Notes under the pieces: generated by a model
Databases searched by the model: none
Told to the model about the DNA's origin: nothing
What the model saw: only the letters and a program-made list of their open reading frames with translations
Part shown: piece by piece, positions 32,116 to 41,231 of the stretch
Layout of the letters: each line of letters opens with the position of its first letter
Position numbering within the stretch: position 1 is the first letter of the stretch
Source of the DNA: Halobacillus litoralis
GTDB lineage: Bacteria; Bacillota; Bacilli; Bacillales; Halobacillaceae
Direction of reading: 5' to 3'
Assembly: GCF_004101865.1 (NCBI RefSeq)
Contig: NZ_CP026118.1
Span: 806,001 to 870,000, forward strand
DNA: 64,000 nucleotides
Position numbers and translations under genes: made by a program

Positions 32116-32655
32116 TCATAAGGGTTTATACCAGTATAAAGCGATATCAATGTTCGGGTTCTTCATATGGGTATGCGTATCCACGCCTCCTAACTCGAAA
32201 CCATGGCGAATGTAAAACCTGATCGCTCCCAAATTATCATTTTGCGTTTCTAAAGATAGACCTGCCAGATTACGCTCCCTGGCCCATTTTTCTGCTACTT
32301 TCAGCAGTTCCGTTCCAACCCCCTGTTTTCTCGCTTGTTTTATCACTGCGATATTCTCTATATAACAAAACCGGTTCCGGGCTTTCATCATCCTGATCTG
32401 TCCGACACATTTCCCTTTCATATACGCAAAAAAAAGAGTCTTATCTCCATTATCCAAAAATTCCTCCCAATTCAGATGGTCATCAGGAAATTTTATTTCT
32501 TTAGTTTCATTGAATAGTTCTTCTTCGTGTGTCCATATCCGGCCATTAAAAGTTGGAATTAGTCTCCCGAAAACTGTAAAATAATCATTTGTAGCATTAA
32601 CATCTTCTATATTTTCTATTGTTAACGGGACAATATTAATCTTTCCTTCTATCAT
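32116..32655 (-). CDS. GNAT acetyltransferase, streptothricin acetyltransferase-like
   Basis: 179 residues. The acetyl-CoA loop is K-Q-A-R-K-Q-G-V-G-T (about 107-116), preceded by IENIAV and followed by SLETQNDNLGAIRFYIRHGF, GGVDTH and a terminal IALYWYKPL. The IENIAV...GFELGGVD...ALYWY combination is the signature of SatA/Sat enzymes (B. subtilis YyaR), which acetylate streptothricin on its beta-lysine. It is probably a resistance or detoxification enzyme; the actual substrate is not proven. GGAAGTGAG precedes the ATG. Confidence 0.8.
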   Translation of the reverse strand: MIEGKINIVPLTIENIEDVNATNDYFTVFGRLIPTFNGRIWTHEEELFNETKEIKFPDDHLNWEEFLDNGDKTLFFAYMKGKCVGQIRMMKARNRFCYIENIAVIKQARKQGVGTELLKVAEKWARERNLAGLSLETQNDNLGAIRFYIRHGFELGGVDTHTHMKNPNIDIALYWYKPL

Positions 32656-32742
32656 TTACTCACTTCCTATATGCTCTTTTTTAGTACTGGAATTTATGTA
32701 GATCCACTTATGCTGAAGGCCTGTATCAGGATTGATGCCCAA

Positions 32743-32967
32743 CTATAAGAAATAGATCAGAAAGGCAGCTATTCCTGTAACAAAATAACTTATTAAGCCC
32801 TTTCTTTTATGTTCCTGGTCGATATTTGTGCGATTCTGCAACCATTTTATATAATCATAGACAAACCAAAGGGCTAAAAAGATAACAGCTCCCACCAGTT
32901 TTCTATCCATTATCAAGGTCAAGGAAAAAACAGTTATTATAGCGAGCCCGGCATTCCCGATTATCAA
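32743..32967 (-). CDS. Small membrane protein, unknown
   Basis: 74 residues with hydrophobic segments at about 3-20, 24-40 and 60-74 and a central polar WLQNRTNIDQEHKRKG. The start is a TTG at 32967 with GGAGGG about 11 nt upstream. I recognise no family. It is followed, 87 nt on, by the SatA-like gene in the same direction. Confidence 0.55.
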   Translation of the reverse strand: MIIGNAGLAIITVFSLTLIMDRKLVGAVIFLALWFVYDYIKWLQNRTNIDQEHKRKGLISYFVTGIAAFLIYFL

Positions 32968-33435
32968 ACGGATACTATCCCTCCTCCCCCTTTGCTTACA
33001 CCAATTCCTCTACTTTCCCCACTATTTTTCAGCTGATTCAATAGGGTATTTTGATTTATATAGGCTTCAGAAAAGCGGGTTCACTTCCAAAAATCAGTTT
33101 CTCCGTTGTTAAATTCCCTTCCCCAGCATTATTATTGCAATTATTTCAAATTTATGGATAAAACTCAATATATGGTCATTTATAAGATACTTACTCTTCT
33201 ATGGATATCCCCCACACTGAAAAACTTGATTAAAAACCATTTGCTTAAACAAATATATGGTAGAAATCCTCAGGTTAAATGACTTGGTTTTTGCTCACCC
33301 AAGCTTGATATGGATTAGACTTATCACTTAATTCTATTAATGAAGGCTAATGTACAAGCGTATTTGCTAGATTCACATAGAGTATTTATGTAAGAGACGT
33401 CTCCTACACACAATCTCTGTGATGAAGGAGGGAGA
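32968..33435. other. Intergenic stretch with an 18-bp palindrome
   Basis: 468 bp between divergent genes without a supported ORF. It contains GTAAGAGACGTCTCCTAC at 33390-33407, whose ten central bases GAGACGTCTC are a perfect palindrome. It is placed about 30 nt before the small membrane peptide at 33436 and could be an operator. ATTTGCTTAAACAAAT near 33238 is another short inverted repeat. Confidence 0.4.
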
Positions 33436-33582
33436 ATGATGAATCTGTTAAGAAATTTAGTAGCTGTGCTCATTGCTGTCTTGTTTTTGCTGGCGCTTTT
33501 GGTAGCTGTTCTACTGGGATCAAGTGAGCAACGCCAAATTGTTGTCAACTGTATTAATGAAATTCTTGGAACCATTAACTAA
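33436..33582 (+). CDS. 48-residue single-helix membrane peptide
   Basis: ATG at 33436 (a second ATG is adjacent) behind a very strong GGAGGGAG site. The peptide has a short basic N-terminus (MMNLLRN), one long hydrophobic helix at about 8-29 and a polar tail (GSSEQRQIVVNCINEILGTIN). A strong terminator follows, so it is expressed on its own. The type is unknown; small membrane regulators and toxin-like peptides have this layout, but nothing specific supports either. Confidence 0.55.
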   Translation: MMNLLRNLVAVLIAVLFLLALLVAVLLGSSEQRQIVVNCINEILGTIN

Positions 33583-33585
33583 CTA

Positions 33586-33626
33586 AAGTTTAAAGGGCTA
33601 TGGCTAGGAACATAGCCCTTTAACTT
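33586..33626 (+). terminator. Terminator after the 48-residue peptide gene
   Basis: AAGTTTAAAGGGCTATG and CATAGCCCTTTAACTT pair over 16 bp around GCTAGGAA, four bases beyond the stop. Confidence 0.75.
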
Positions 33627-33649
33627 ATAACTGGAAAGGGGACATTCCT

Positions 33650-33958
33650 TTGATTAACTTTGATGATATTTATAGAAAAAACCAAAAAGAAGAAAGCACT
33701 TCCCAATCAAATGATTTAGATTTAGACAGTCTGCTGAAGCTTGCCTCAAAATTCACGAATCAAGATACATTACTTGATAAACTGTCAAAGGCCGGTGTAG
33801 CGAGCGACTCAAATGAGGTTGATATATCAAGCATTGTGGAAGATATCTCTCAAGCCGCTTCTCATACATTTGCTGGAATAGAAAACGAATTAAGCGGAAT
33901 TAAAGCAGAGTTGGAGAAATTGAACAAAAACGTAGAAACCCTTATCGAAAAGGAATAA
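33650..33958 (+). CDS. Small acidic coiled-coil protein, unknown
   Basis: 102 residues from a TTG start with AAGGGG about 10 nt upstream. The first ~30 residues are polar and low-complexity, the middle is acidic, and the C-terminal ~30 (AGIENELSGIKAELEKLNKN) form a short coiled coil with heptad leucines. I recognise no domain. It is bracketed by terminators on both sides, so it is a separate transcription unit. Confidence 0.55.
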   Translation: MINFDDIYRKNQKEESTSQSNDLDLDSLLKLASKFTNQDTLLDKLSKAGVASDSNEVDISSIVEDISQAASHTFAGIENELSGIKAELEKLNKNVETLIEKE

Positions 33959-33969
33959 CGAACGAAAGC

Positions 33970-34010
33970 AAAAAGGTGGATGGAAAAATATATCCACCTT
34001 TATTTTTTCT
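33970..34010 (+). terminator. Terminator after the coiled-coil gene
   Basis: AAAGGTGGAT and ATCCACCTTT pair around an AT-rich loop, followed by ATTTTTTC. Confidence 0.8.
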
Positions 34011-34200
34011 TTAACCCCTGATTATACCTTCTCTATTAAAAACATCGGAAGCAGAATCAACGTTTAAATCCTTCAGCCTTGTGGGAGCTGGTATCAATAT
34101 AGACCTCTCCCGTGTTTCATATCCAAAACGGGGTAAGGAATAAAGTAACTCTCACTCCACCAAGTCAAATAAGTCATTATGGTCCTCAAGGAGGTAAATC

Positions 34201-34380
34201 ATGAAACAAAAGGAAGGGAGCATATTAGGCATAGCCATAGGGATCGCCCTTTTCATAGGTGTCATTTTAGGAATGAAATTGTCGGATAATATTGTTATCG
34301 TACTTGTCCTTACCCTTTTGACCGGCTTAATTGTAAGAGTCGTCCTACAAACTATCATGAAGCGACTACATAAAAATTAA
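34201..34380 (+). CDS. 59-residue two-helix membrane protein
   Basis: ATG at 34201 with AAGGAGG seven nt upstream. The sequence has hydrophobic helices at about 8-24 and 29-50, a basic N-terminus (MKQKEGS) and a basic C-terminus (KRLHKN). The strong ribosome site and the clean layout support a real gene. I recognise no family. It stands alone between the coiled-coil gene and the broken EamA gene. Confidence 0.6.
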   Translation: MKQKEGSILGIAIGIALFIGVILGMKLSDNIVIVLVLTLLTGLIVRVVLQTIMKRLHKN

Positions 34381-34600
34381 CCGATATTTCAGCTGAGTAA
34401 ATTGATTATTGATTTTTTATTTTTTAGAGACATCCCTTTTTCTGGTTTAGTCAGGAGATATTTAAGGAATTACCATGAACATCTTTTCAAAATCATTCAG
34501 TCGAGGGGAGCGATTTACATTTTAGATTATTACGGTCATGTCAGGTTTCTAATCATATGATCAAAAATTTGTACGATCATCTATTAGTAGGAGGTACACG

Positions 34601-35472
34601 ATGAGGAGATTTGCAGGGGTAGGTTTAGTAATGCTGGCCGCTATATGCTGGGGGATCAGTGGAGGTATCGCTGATATTCTAATGTCCAAGGGCTGGGATC
34701 CTATTGTGATTTCGTTTTACCGAGGAGCTGTTGGGTTTGTATGTTTCTTGGCATGGTTTCTCATTCGCATTAAACAAAATTGGATCATTTCCGGTCGTCT
34801 TTACATATGGTCGCTATTAGCGGGCGTCGGTGTTGCTGGAAATTTCACTTTTTACTTTCTAAGTATCGAAGCATCAAGCATAGCAGTTGCGGCTACTTTA
34901 ATGTACACCGCACCTGTCTTCGTTCTTTTATTCTCCTTTTTATTACGGATAGAACGTTCGACTTGGTTTAAATGGGGATGCATTTTCGGTGTGCTTATGG
35001 GGATCATCCTGCTTACAGGCGCCTACAACACTGAATCGATTTCAGTTAGCTTTCTAGGGGCGGCAGCAGGGCTTGCTGCTGGTCTTTCCTATGCATTGTT
35101 TATATTCGGATTTAAAAATGCCTCCTCTATCGGGAAGCCGCAGACGACGTTAACCACCGCCTTTTTTCATTTTGTCTCATCCTTTTTCTGTTTATGGATA
35201 AGGGTGAAGCAGGTGCTGTGGTGACCTCAAGCGACTTAGGGTGGTTTGTTCTATTAGGGCTCGTAGGCGCAGGAATTTCATTTATCATCTATGTGATTGG
35301 TATTCGTTCGACTGCCCCGACAACTGCTTCGATGGTCGCTATGGTAGAGCCGGTGACAGCTTCATTATTCGGCGTCCTGATTCTTGGAGATCATTTGACC
35401 CTCATACAAATCCTTGGCATGGTGGTCATCCTTTCTACCATCACCGTCCTTAGTGTAAAGCAATCCGAATGA
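34601..35472 (+). pseudogene. EamA/DMT-family transporter split by a frameshift
   Basis: The first frame (34601-35224) encodes the first EamA repeat and part of the second, up to TTLTTAFFHFVSSFFCL, then reads into a stop. The other frame (35194-35472) continues with MDKGEAGAVVTSSDLGWFVL through GADISF-like helices to TVLSVKQSE. Joined, they give a normal ~290-residue ten-helix drug/metabolite transporter. A single-base indel in the T-rich run near 35180-35195 explains the break. The first ATG has GGAGG upstream. It is either a recent loss of function or a sequence error in the homopolymer. Confidence 0.8.
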
Positions 35473-35565
35473 AACATGTCATGGCCAGTAAACCTTCATA
35501 AAATTTACAAAAACCACTTTAAAGAAACGGCATTTCCTCAGAAAAAAAATAATAATTCACCAGAA

Positions 35566-35602
35566 AAAAAGGAAGGCACTGTACTTTAAAGTGCCTTCCT
35601 TC
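35566..35602. terminator. Terminator between convergent transporter genes
   Basis: AAGGAAGGCACT and AGTGCCTTCCTT form a perfect 12-bp stem, with A-rich sequence on the left and T-rich on the right. It can serve both the EamA gene and the leftward efflux operon. Confidence 0.75.
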
Positions 35603-35646
35603 ATTATTGATCAGTGAGAAAGTGGAGCTAACTCTAAATGGAACTT

Positions 35647-36477
35647 TCAGGCTTCCATTGTTGAAAATTTCATCGTCGCCAGTACGACGAATACTACACC
35701 TACCCCGGCCACTGCGAACAGTTCTCCTGCAAAGGTAATCGGCTGATTGAAGATGGTAAGATTCAATCCCATCGCTTCTCTTAAGGCAGGCGCCATGGTC
35801 GCCGGTTCGAGAATCACTTTTTTAAACATATCCACCGAATAAGTCAGGGGATTGATTTTCACCAGTACATTCATCCACGCCGGCATTCCGTTCAATGGAA
35901 ACATAGCCCCTGATAAAAACAGCATAGGAAAGATCAATACCTGTACGACCATTTGAAAGCCTTGGGATGTCTTTAATGTACTCGCAATCAATAATCCGAT
36001 GGATGATAAAGTAAAAGCTACTAAAAATATCACAGGGATGAGTTTGATAATCATGAGAAAAGAGATCGAGACACCGATAAATGGAACGAATATCAGCATC
36101 ATCAATCCTTGAATAACCGCGACCGTACTACCACCGAGCACTTTCCCGATCGCAATCGATATACGTGAAATCGGTGATACCAGAATTTCCTTCATATAGC
36201 CGAATTCCTTATCTTGCACAACAGATAATGAAGAAAAAATTGCGGTTGTAAACACGGTCAAACCAATAATACCCGGGAACATAAACTGGACAAAATCAAA
36301 GTCAGCAAGAGGACTGTCAGGGCTTGCGCCGCCCATCATGGACGACATTGCCCCACTCATACCGCTTCCAAATAAAATGAGAAACATGAACGGCATAGCA
36401 AATGAGCCCAGAATCCGCGGACGGTCACGAAAGAACTTGATGACATCACGCTGCCAAATCGCCAGGATCCCTTCCAT
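35647..36477 (-). CDS. ABC-2 type transporter permease
   Basis: 276 residues with six predicted helices. It has the N-terminal cytoplasmic RDVIKFFRDRPRILGSF amphipathic segment, the central FGYMKEILVSPISRISIAIGK loop (coupling region) and FPLNGMPAWMNVLVKINPLTY before the last helix. It forms a transporter with the ATPase encoded directly upstream, whose stop is one base from this start. Similar pairs export antibiotics such as daunorubicin (DrrAB). It is the last gene of the TetR-MFS-ATPase-permease operon, and the shared terminator follows. Confidence 0.85.
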   Translation of the reverse strand: MEGILAIWQRDVIKFFRDRPRILGSFAMPFMFLILFGSGMSGAMSSMMGGASPDSPLADFDFVQFMFPGIIGLTVFTTAIFSSLSVVQDKEFGYMKEILVSPISRISIAIGKVLGGSTVAVIQGLMMLIFVPFIGVSISFLMIIKLIPVIFLVAFTLSSIGLLIASTLKTSQGFQMVVQVLIFPMLFLSGAMFPLNGMPAWMNVLVKINPLTYSVDMFKKVILEPATMAPALREAMGLNLTIFNQPITFAGELFAVAGVGVVFVVLATMKFSTMEA

Positions 36478-36478
36478 A

Positions 36479-37450
<972 letters not shown>

Positions 37451-37461
37451 TGACACCCCTC

Positions 37462-38949
37462 CTAGTTTGTTTGTAAACTTGCTTCTGAATCGGTAGCCGC
37501 TTTTTGTTTTTCCTTTTTCGGCTTACTTGTTATGAAGAAGGACAATAGAATACCAACAACTGCAATGATTGTTGCGACCATAAAGGCGACATCGATCCCG
37601 TGGATCATGGAATTTGAGATGATCTGTTCACGTGATGCATCAGCTGAAGGAACATATTCTTTCGACGCATTGGTCATAACTGTAACTAAAAGAGCTGTAC
37701 CTATCGATCCTGCAATTGTACGCATCGTATTATTCATTGCCGTACCATGTGGAATCCAATCGTTAGATAATTGATTCAAACCAGCGGTAGATACAGGCAT
37801 CATGACCATCGCTACTCCCATCATCCGGATGGCGTAAATGACCAGAATAAATGTGTAACTCGTAGTTGCAGTCAAGTTAGTGAATACAAAAGTCGCCCCT
37901 GCAATAATCGTCAAACCGACAATTGCTAGCCAGCGGGCACCGATTTTGTCAAAAATCTTACCAGAAATAGGTGACATCACACCCATAACGATTGCACCTG
38001 GAAGCAGCATCAACCCAGATTCAAACGCAGTAAACCCACGCATCGTCTGCATGTATATGGGAAGTAGCAATTCCGCTCCCAACATGGAGACCATTACAAT
38101 CATACTGATGACTGCCGCCAAAGAGTAAATTTTGTTACGGAATACTCGAAATTCCAAAATAGGTGTTTCTAAACGGAGTTGCCTGATGATAAACGCAGTC
38201 AGTGATACAACACCGATGATGACAGCGACATATACATTAGCACTGTCCCATCCATCATTCCCTGCACTGCTTAAACCATAAAGCAGTCCACCAAAACCAA
38301 AGGTTGATAGAATGATAGAAATAATGTCGATCGTCGGATTCGTTTGTTTCGTAACATTCTTAAGCGCAAAAGCACCAAAGGCGATCGAAGCGAGCGCGAT
38401 CGGAATGATCACCATGAACGGCACACGCCATGAGTATTCTTCGACAAGATACCCGGACAAAGTCGGTCCAATTGCAGGACCAAAGGCGATGACAAGACCT
38501 GCCATCCCCATGACAGTGCCCCGTTTTTCAATCGGGAATATCATTAACAGGACGGTCTGCATAAGCGGCATCATGATTCCTGCCCCACTCGCTTGAATCA
38601 AGCGGCCCGACAACAGTACAGGGAAATTAGGTGCGATAGCTGCCACTACTGTGCCCAGGGTAAATAAGGACATCGCCGTAAAGAATATGCTCCTTGTCGT
38701 AAATTTCCCAATTAAAAAGGCCGTAATCGGAATCATGACGCCATTCACCAGCATAAACCCTGTCATTAACCATTGGGATGTGCTGGCGGACACATTTAAA
38801 GTCTCCATAATATTCGGTAACGCTGTATTCAATAATGTCTGATTCAATACAGCTACAAAAGCGCTGACTAATAATACTGATACTATAGCTACACGATTTA
38901 TCGGCTGTTCTTCTTCTCTTTGATCGATCTGCTGATTGACTTCAGCCAT
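37462..38949 (-). CDS. MFS multidrug transporter, DHA2 (EmrB/QacA) family
   Basis: 495 residues, fourteen predicted helices. It has the DHA2 helix-1 pattern L-N-Q-T-L-L-N-T-A-L-P-N-I, motif A-like KFTTRSIFF and the motif C region GLVIAFGPAIGPTLSGYLVE. It is a proton-driven exporter of lipophilic or cationic drugs. GGGAGGA precedes the ATG. It lies 19 nt after the tetR gene and 11 nt before the ATPase, so two different export systems share one TetR-controlled transcript. Confidence 0.88.
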   Translation of the reverse strand: MAEVNQQIDQREEEQPINRVAIVSVLLVSAFVAVLNQTLLNTALPNIMETLNVSASTSQWLMTGFMLVNGVMIPITAFLIGKFTTRSIFFTAMSLFTLGTVVAAIAPNFPVLLSGRLIQASGAGIMMPLMQTVLLMIFPIEKRGTVMGMAGLVIAFGPAIGPTLSGYLVEEYSWRVPFMVIIPIALASIAFGAFALKNVTKQTNPTIDIISIILSTFGFGGLLYGLSSAGNDGWDSANVYVAVIIGVVSLTAFIIRQLRLETPILEFRVFRNKIYSLAAVISMIVMVSMLGAELLLPIYMQTMRGFTAFESGLMLLPGAIVMGVMSPISGKIFDKIGARWLAIVGLTIIAGATFVFTNLTATTSYTFILVIYAIRMMGVAMVMMPVSTAGLNQLSNDWIPHGTAMNNTMRTIAGSIGTALLVTVMTNASKEYVPSADASREQIISNSMIHGIDVAFMVATIIAVVGILLSFFITSKPKKEKQKAATDSEASLQTN

Positions 38950-38968
38950 ACTTTATTCCTCCCTCTCC

Positions 38969-39580
38969 CTAAACGGAAAGCCCTCTCTTAAGAAGGTTCA
39001 GTTCAATCGTGAAATTCTCCATTGCTTTTTCTTTAGATAACCCTTTAGCAAAATGGCGGATGATATTGTTGAACATCAACATTCGCACGAGGTGAATCGC
39101 ATGATAGAGTTCCTCTTCATTGTTCGTATTTAACTGATCCTGCTCAATATACTCCTTGATATCATTTAAATATTTCAAAAACTTATCTTCAGTTTCCCCG
39201 TTCGTAAATGTGGTTTGAATTTTATGGTTCATGTTTAAGAAGACATGCTTGAAAAAGGTGCGTTTTTCCTCTTTTTCGAACTCCTCCAAAGTCACTCCAA
39301 ATAGTCTGGTTGTGGCTGCAAAAATATCGCCTTCCGACTCTTTAAGAAATTCAATAAACATCTCTTGCCTTTGTTTTGAATGTTCTTTTAACAAGTAATA
39401 GAAAGCATCTTCTTTATCTTCGAAGTATTGATAAAAGCTGCCTCTGGAGATTCCACACATTTTTATAATGTTAGAAATGGAGGCTTCGTGTAAGGGAGCT
39501 CTAGAAAACTCGATTCTCGAAGCCTCCAATAAAGATTGCTGCTTATCTTCAGGTAAATTATAAAACGTCTGTTTCGGCAT
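38969..39580 (-). CDS. TetR/AcrR-family repressor
   Basis: 203 residues. The N-terminal helix-turn-helix has ISNIIKMCGISRGSFYQYFE, followed by DKEDAFYYLL, a textbook TetR recognition region. The C-terminal ligand domain is all helical. It is the first gene of the efflux operon, with a good GGAGGT site. Twin 17-bp palindromes (TGTGACAC...GTGTCACA and AGTGACA...TGTCACT) flank its promoter and are very likely its operators, making the operon self-repressing and drug-inducible. The inducing ligand is unknown. Confidence 0.88.
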   Translation of the reverse strand: MPKQTFYNLPEDKQQSLLEASRIEFSRAPLHEASISNIIKMCGISRGSFYQYFEDKEDAFYYLLKEHSKQRQEMFIEFLKESEGDIFAATTRLFGVTLEEFEKEEKRTFFKHVFLNMNHKIQTTFTNGETEDKFLKYLNDIKEYIEQDQLNTNNEEELYHAIHLVRMLMFNNIIRHFAKGLSKEKAMENFTIELNLLKRGLSV

Positions 39581-39600
39581 TCCGTGTTACCTCCTCACAA

Positions 39601-39687
39601 TGTGACACGGTGTCACATCCAACTGATACTTTGCTATCTTAAATCATTGTGAGGGAATAGTCAATAAAAAAGTGACACATTGTCACT
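39601..39687 (-). promoter_or_regulatory. Promoter and twin operators of the tetR efflux operon
   Basis: On the minus strand TTGACT (39664-39659), a 17-nt spacer and TAAGAT (39641-39636) make a good SigA promoter. TGTGACACGGTGTCACA (39601-39617) lies downstream of the -10 and AGTGACACATTGTCACT (39671-39687) just upstream of the -35. Both share GTGACAC-x-x-TGTCAC and are palindromic, as expected for TetR operators. Confidence 0.75.
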
Positions 39688-39808
39688 TTTTTTATAAACC
39701 TGTGATGGCACCGTTGAAATTGAGGAGAAAAGTGAGATTAATGGACAGACCGAAGCTTCTAGTACACAAGTGCAATCGCTTTTGAAACACTCAGAAAATC
39801 AAAAAAAT

Positions 39809-39862
39809 CGGTGCCTGATTTCCACTGTACTCACGCATTTGCGTGGTGGAAATCAGGCACCG
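39809..39862. repeat. Near-perfect cruciform hairpin
   Basis: CGGTGCCTGATTTCCAC and GTGGAAATCAGGCACCG are fully complementary (17 bp), with a second inner stem CACGC/GCGTG. Hairpins built on GTGCCTGA/TCAGGCAC are familiar as dispersed intergenic repeats of Bacillaceae (memory). It lies between the tetR promoter and the 3' end of the small membrane gene and may block read-through. Confidence 0.65.
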
Positions 39863-39876
39863 ACATAAAAGTGTTC

Positions 39877-40179
39877 CTATCCTTTTGAATCGATTATTTT
39901 CTCTTTCTTTACTAGGAAAATAATAGGAAGAATGACTAAACAAATAACAGTGATTCCAATAAGGAAGAGCATTCCTCCGAATAAGAAGAATTCATTGATT
40001 GGTCCTGCGTATTTAAACCAGAGCAATGCACTCGCAAGGCCGAATAAACAAATGATACAAAGGGCTGAAAATATATTTTCGAACACCTTTTCATTTTTCT
40101 TCAGCCCTTGCCTTGCTGCAAAGTAACTCAAAACAGCCCCTAATAAAATAAGGATCGAAAGTCCGAGAAACACAACCAT
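39877..40179 (-). CDS. Three-helix membrane protein, unknown
   Basis: 100 residues with helices at about 3-20, 35-54 and 66-91 and basic connecting loops (ARQGLKKNEK, VKKEKIIDSKG). I recognise no family. GGAGAGG precedes the ATG. The upstream region carries the palindrome AGTGTAATTTTACACT, also found before the membrane gene at 47563-47874, hinting at shared regulation. Confidence 0.6.
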   Translation of the reverse strand: MVVFLGLSILILLGAVLSYFAARQGLKKNEKVFENIFSALCIICLFGLASALLWFKYAGPINEFFLFGGMLFLIGITVICLVILPIIFLVKKEKIIDSKG

Positions 40180-40231
40180 TCTATACCTCTCCCTAAGTGA
40201 GCAAATTCAGTTAAATAACAACTGCCCCATA

Positions 40232-40251
40232 AGTGTAATTTTACACTAAAA
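40232..40251 (-). promoter_or_regulatory. Operator-like palindrome, copy 1
   Basis: AGTGTAATTTTACACT is a perfect 16-bp palindrome 53 nt upstream of the small membrane gene. The 17 bases GTAATTTTACACTAAAA recur identically at 47894-47910 before another small membrane gene. Confidence 0.5.
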
Positions 40252-40322
40252 TAACCCCTTCATCAATGAAAGTTGAATGGTTATAAAAGCACCACCTATA
40301 TTTATGACTCGCCTATTAAGAT

Positions 40323-41231
40323 TCACATCACACCTGAATCGATTACTAAACGAGGCGGCGATGTTGTGAGTTTCGCATTCACTCCCAACGGCACGCCATA
40401 ATTAGGCTGGCAGTGTCCGATAGGAAAATTCTCAACCACAGGAAAAGGGGCGCAAGCGAAGAAGTCTTTTAACACTCTTTTTATTTTCGCATATTCGTCT
40501 GGTTCCACTTGGAAGTTACCTATGACAACACCTTCGACCTCATCGAACACCCCTGCTTGCTTAAGATGAGTAAGCATCAAATTAATACGAAACGCAGGTT
40601 CTGCTACTTCCTCGATCAGTAGGATTGCTCCATTTGTATACACTTGATATGGTGTGCCCAAACCATTGGTGAGAAGAGTAAGATTCCCCCCTGCCAAACG
40701 CCCTTCTCCTCTTCCGTGAGCCAGCGTAACGAGAGGCGATCCGTTTGAATCATAGGTCTGAGATTCTCCCGTGAATAATGGATGAAAAGTGGATTCTGTC
40801 TCCGCTGTTCTTTGCTCGTCATTCATGTCTGATGACACCATCGGCCCGTGGAAAGTAACCAGGTCAGTGAAGTTTTGAATGGCATTAAGCAGATAGGTAA
40901 TGTCACTGTAACCCCAAAAGATCTTAGGGTTTCTTTTTATTCTTTCATAATCAATCCCAGGAGCAATCCTTGCCGTCCCGAATCCTCCATTAGCACAAAA
41001 GATTCCGCGAATCGCAGGATCAGAAAAAGCTTGATGCAGGTCCTCCAGCCGCTTCTGATCGACAACAGCAAGGTCCTCATTCATTTCGTACACGTGCCGT
41101 CCAATCACGACCTCAAGCCCCATATTCTCAAGCACACTTATCCCTTCTAGCAATTGTTCTTCGTCTGGTGGTCCAGCTGGTGCAATCACCGCTACCCGAT
41201 CACCCTTTTGTAAGGATCCTGGTTTAATCAT
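40323..41231 (-). CDS. Peptidase S66, LD-carboxypeptidase/MccF-like (YkfA type)
   Basis: 302 residues. The catalytic triad of family S66 is visible: Ser109 in GYSDIT, Glu207/208 in LLIEEV and His273 in IGHCQPN. Members are murein LD-carboxypeptidases used in cell-wall recycling, or MccF-type enzymes that cleave microcin C-like compounds; B. subtilis YkfA is close in size. No signal peptide, so it is cytosolic. Its ATG overlaps the stop of the upstream serine hydrolase gene (ATGA), so the two were translationally coupled before that gene was broken. Recycling is the simpler role. Confidence 0.83.
   Translation of the reverse strand: MIKPGSLQKGDRVAVIAPAGPPDEEQLLEGISVLENMGLEVVIGRHVYEMNEDLAVVDQKRLEDLHQAFSDPAIRGIFCANGGFGTARIAPGIDYERIKRNPKIFWGYSDITYLLNAIQNFTDLVTFHGPMVSSDMNDEQRTAETESTFHPLFTGESQTYDSNGSPLVTLAHGRGEGRLAGGNLTLLTNGLGTPYQVYTNGAILLIEEVAEPAFRINLMLTHLKQAGVFDEVEGVVIGNFQVEPDEYAKIKRVLKDFFACAPFPVVENFPIGHCQPNYGVPLGVNAKLTTSPPRLVIDSGVM

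Noticed and set aside
34152..34358. Minus-strand frame opposite the 59-residue membrane protein
   Set aside because: The plus-strand gene has a strong ribosome site and membrane topology; the antisense frame has neither.
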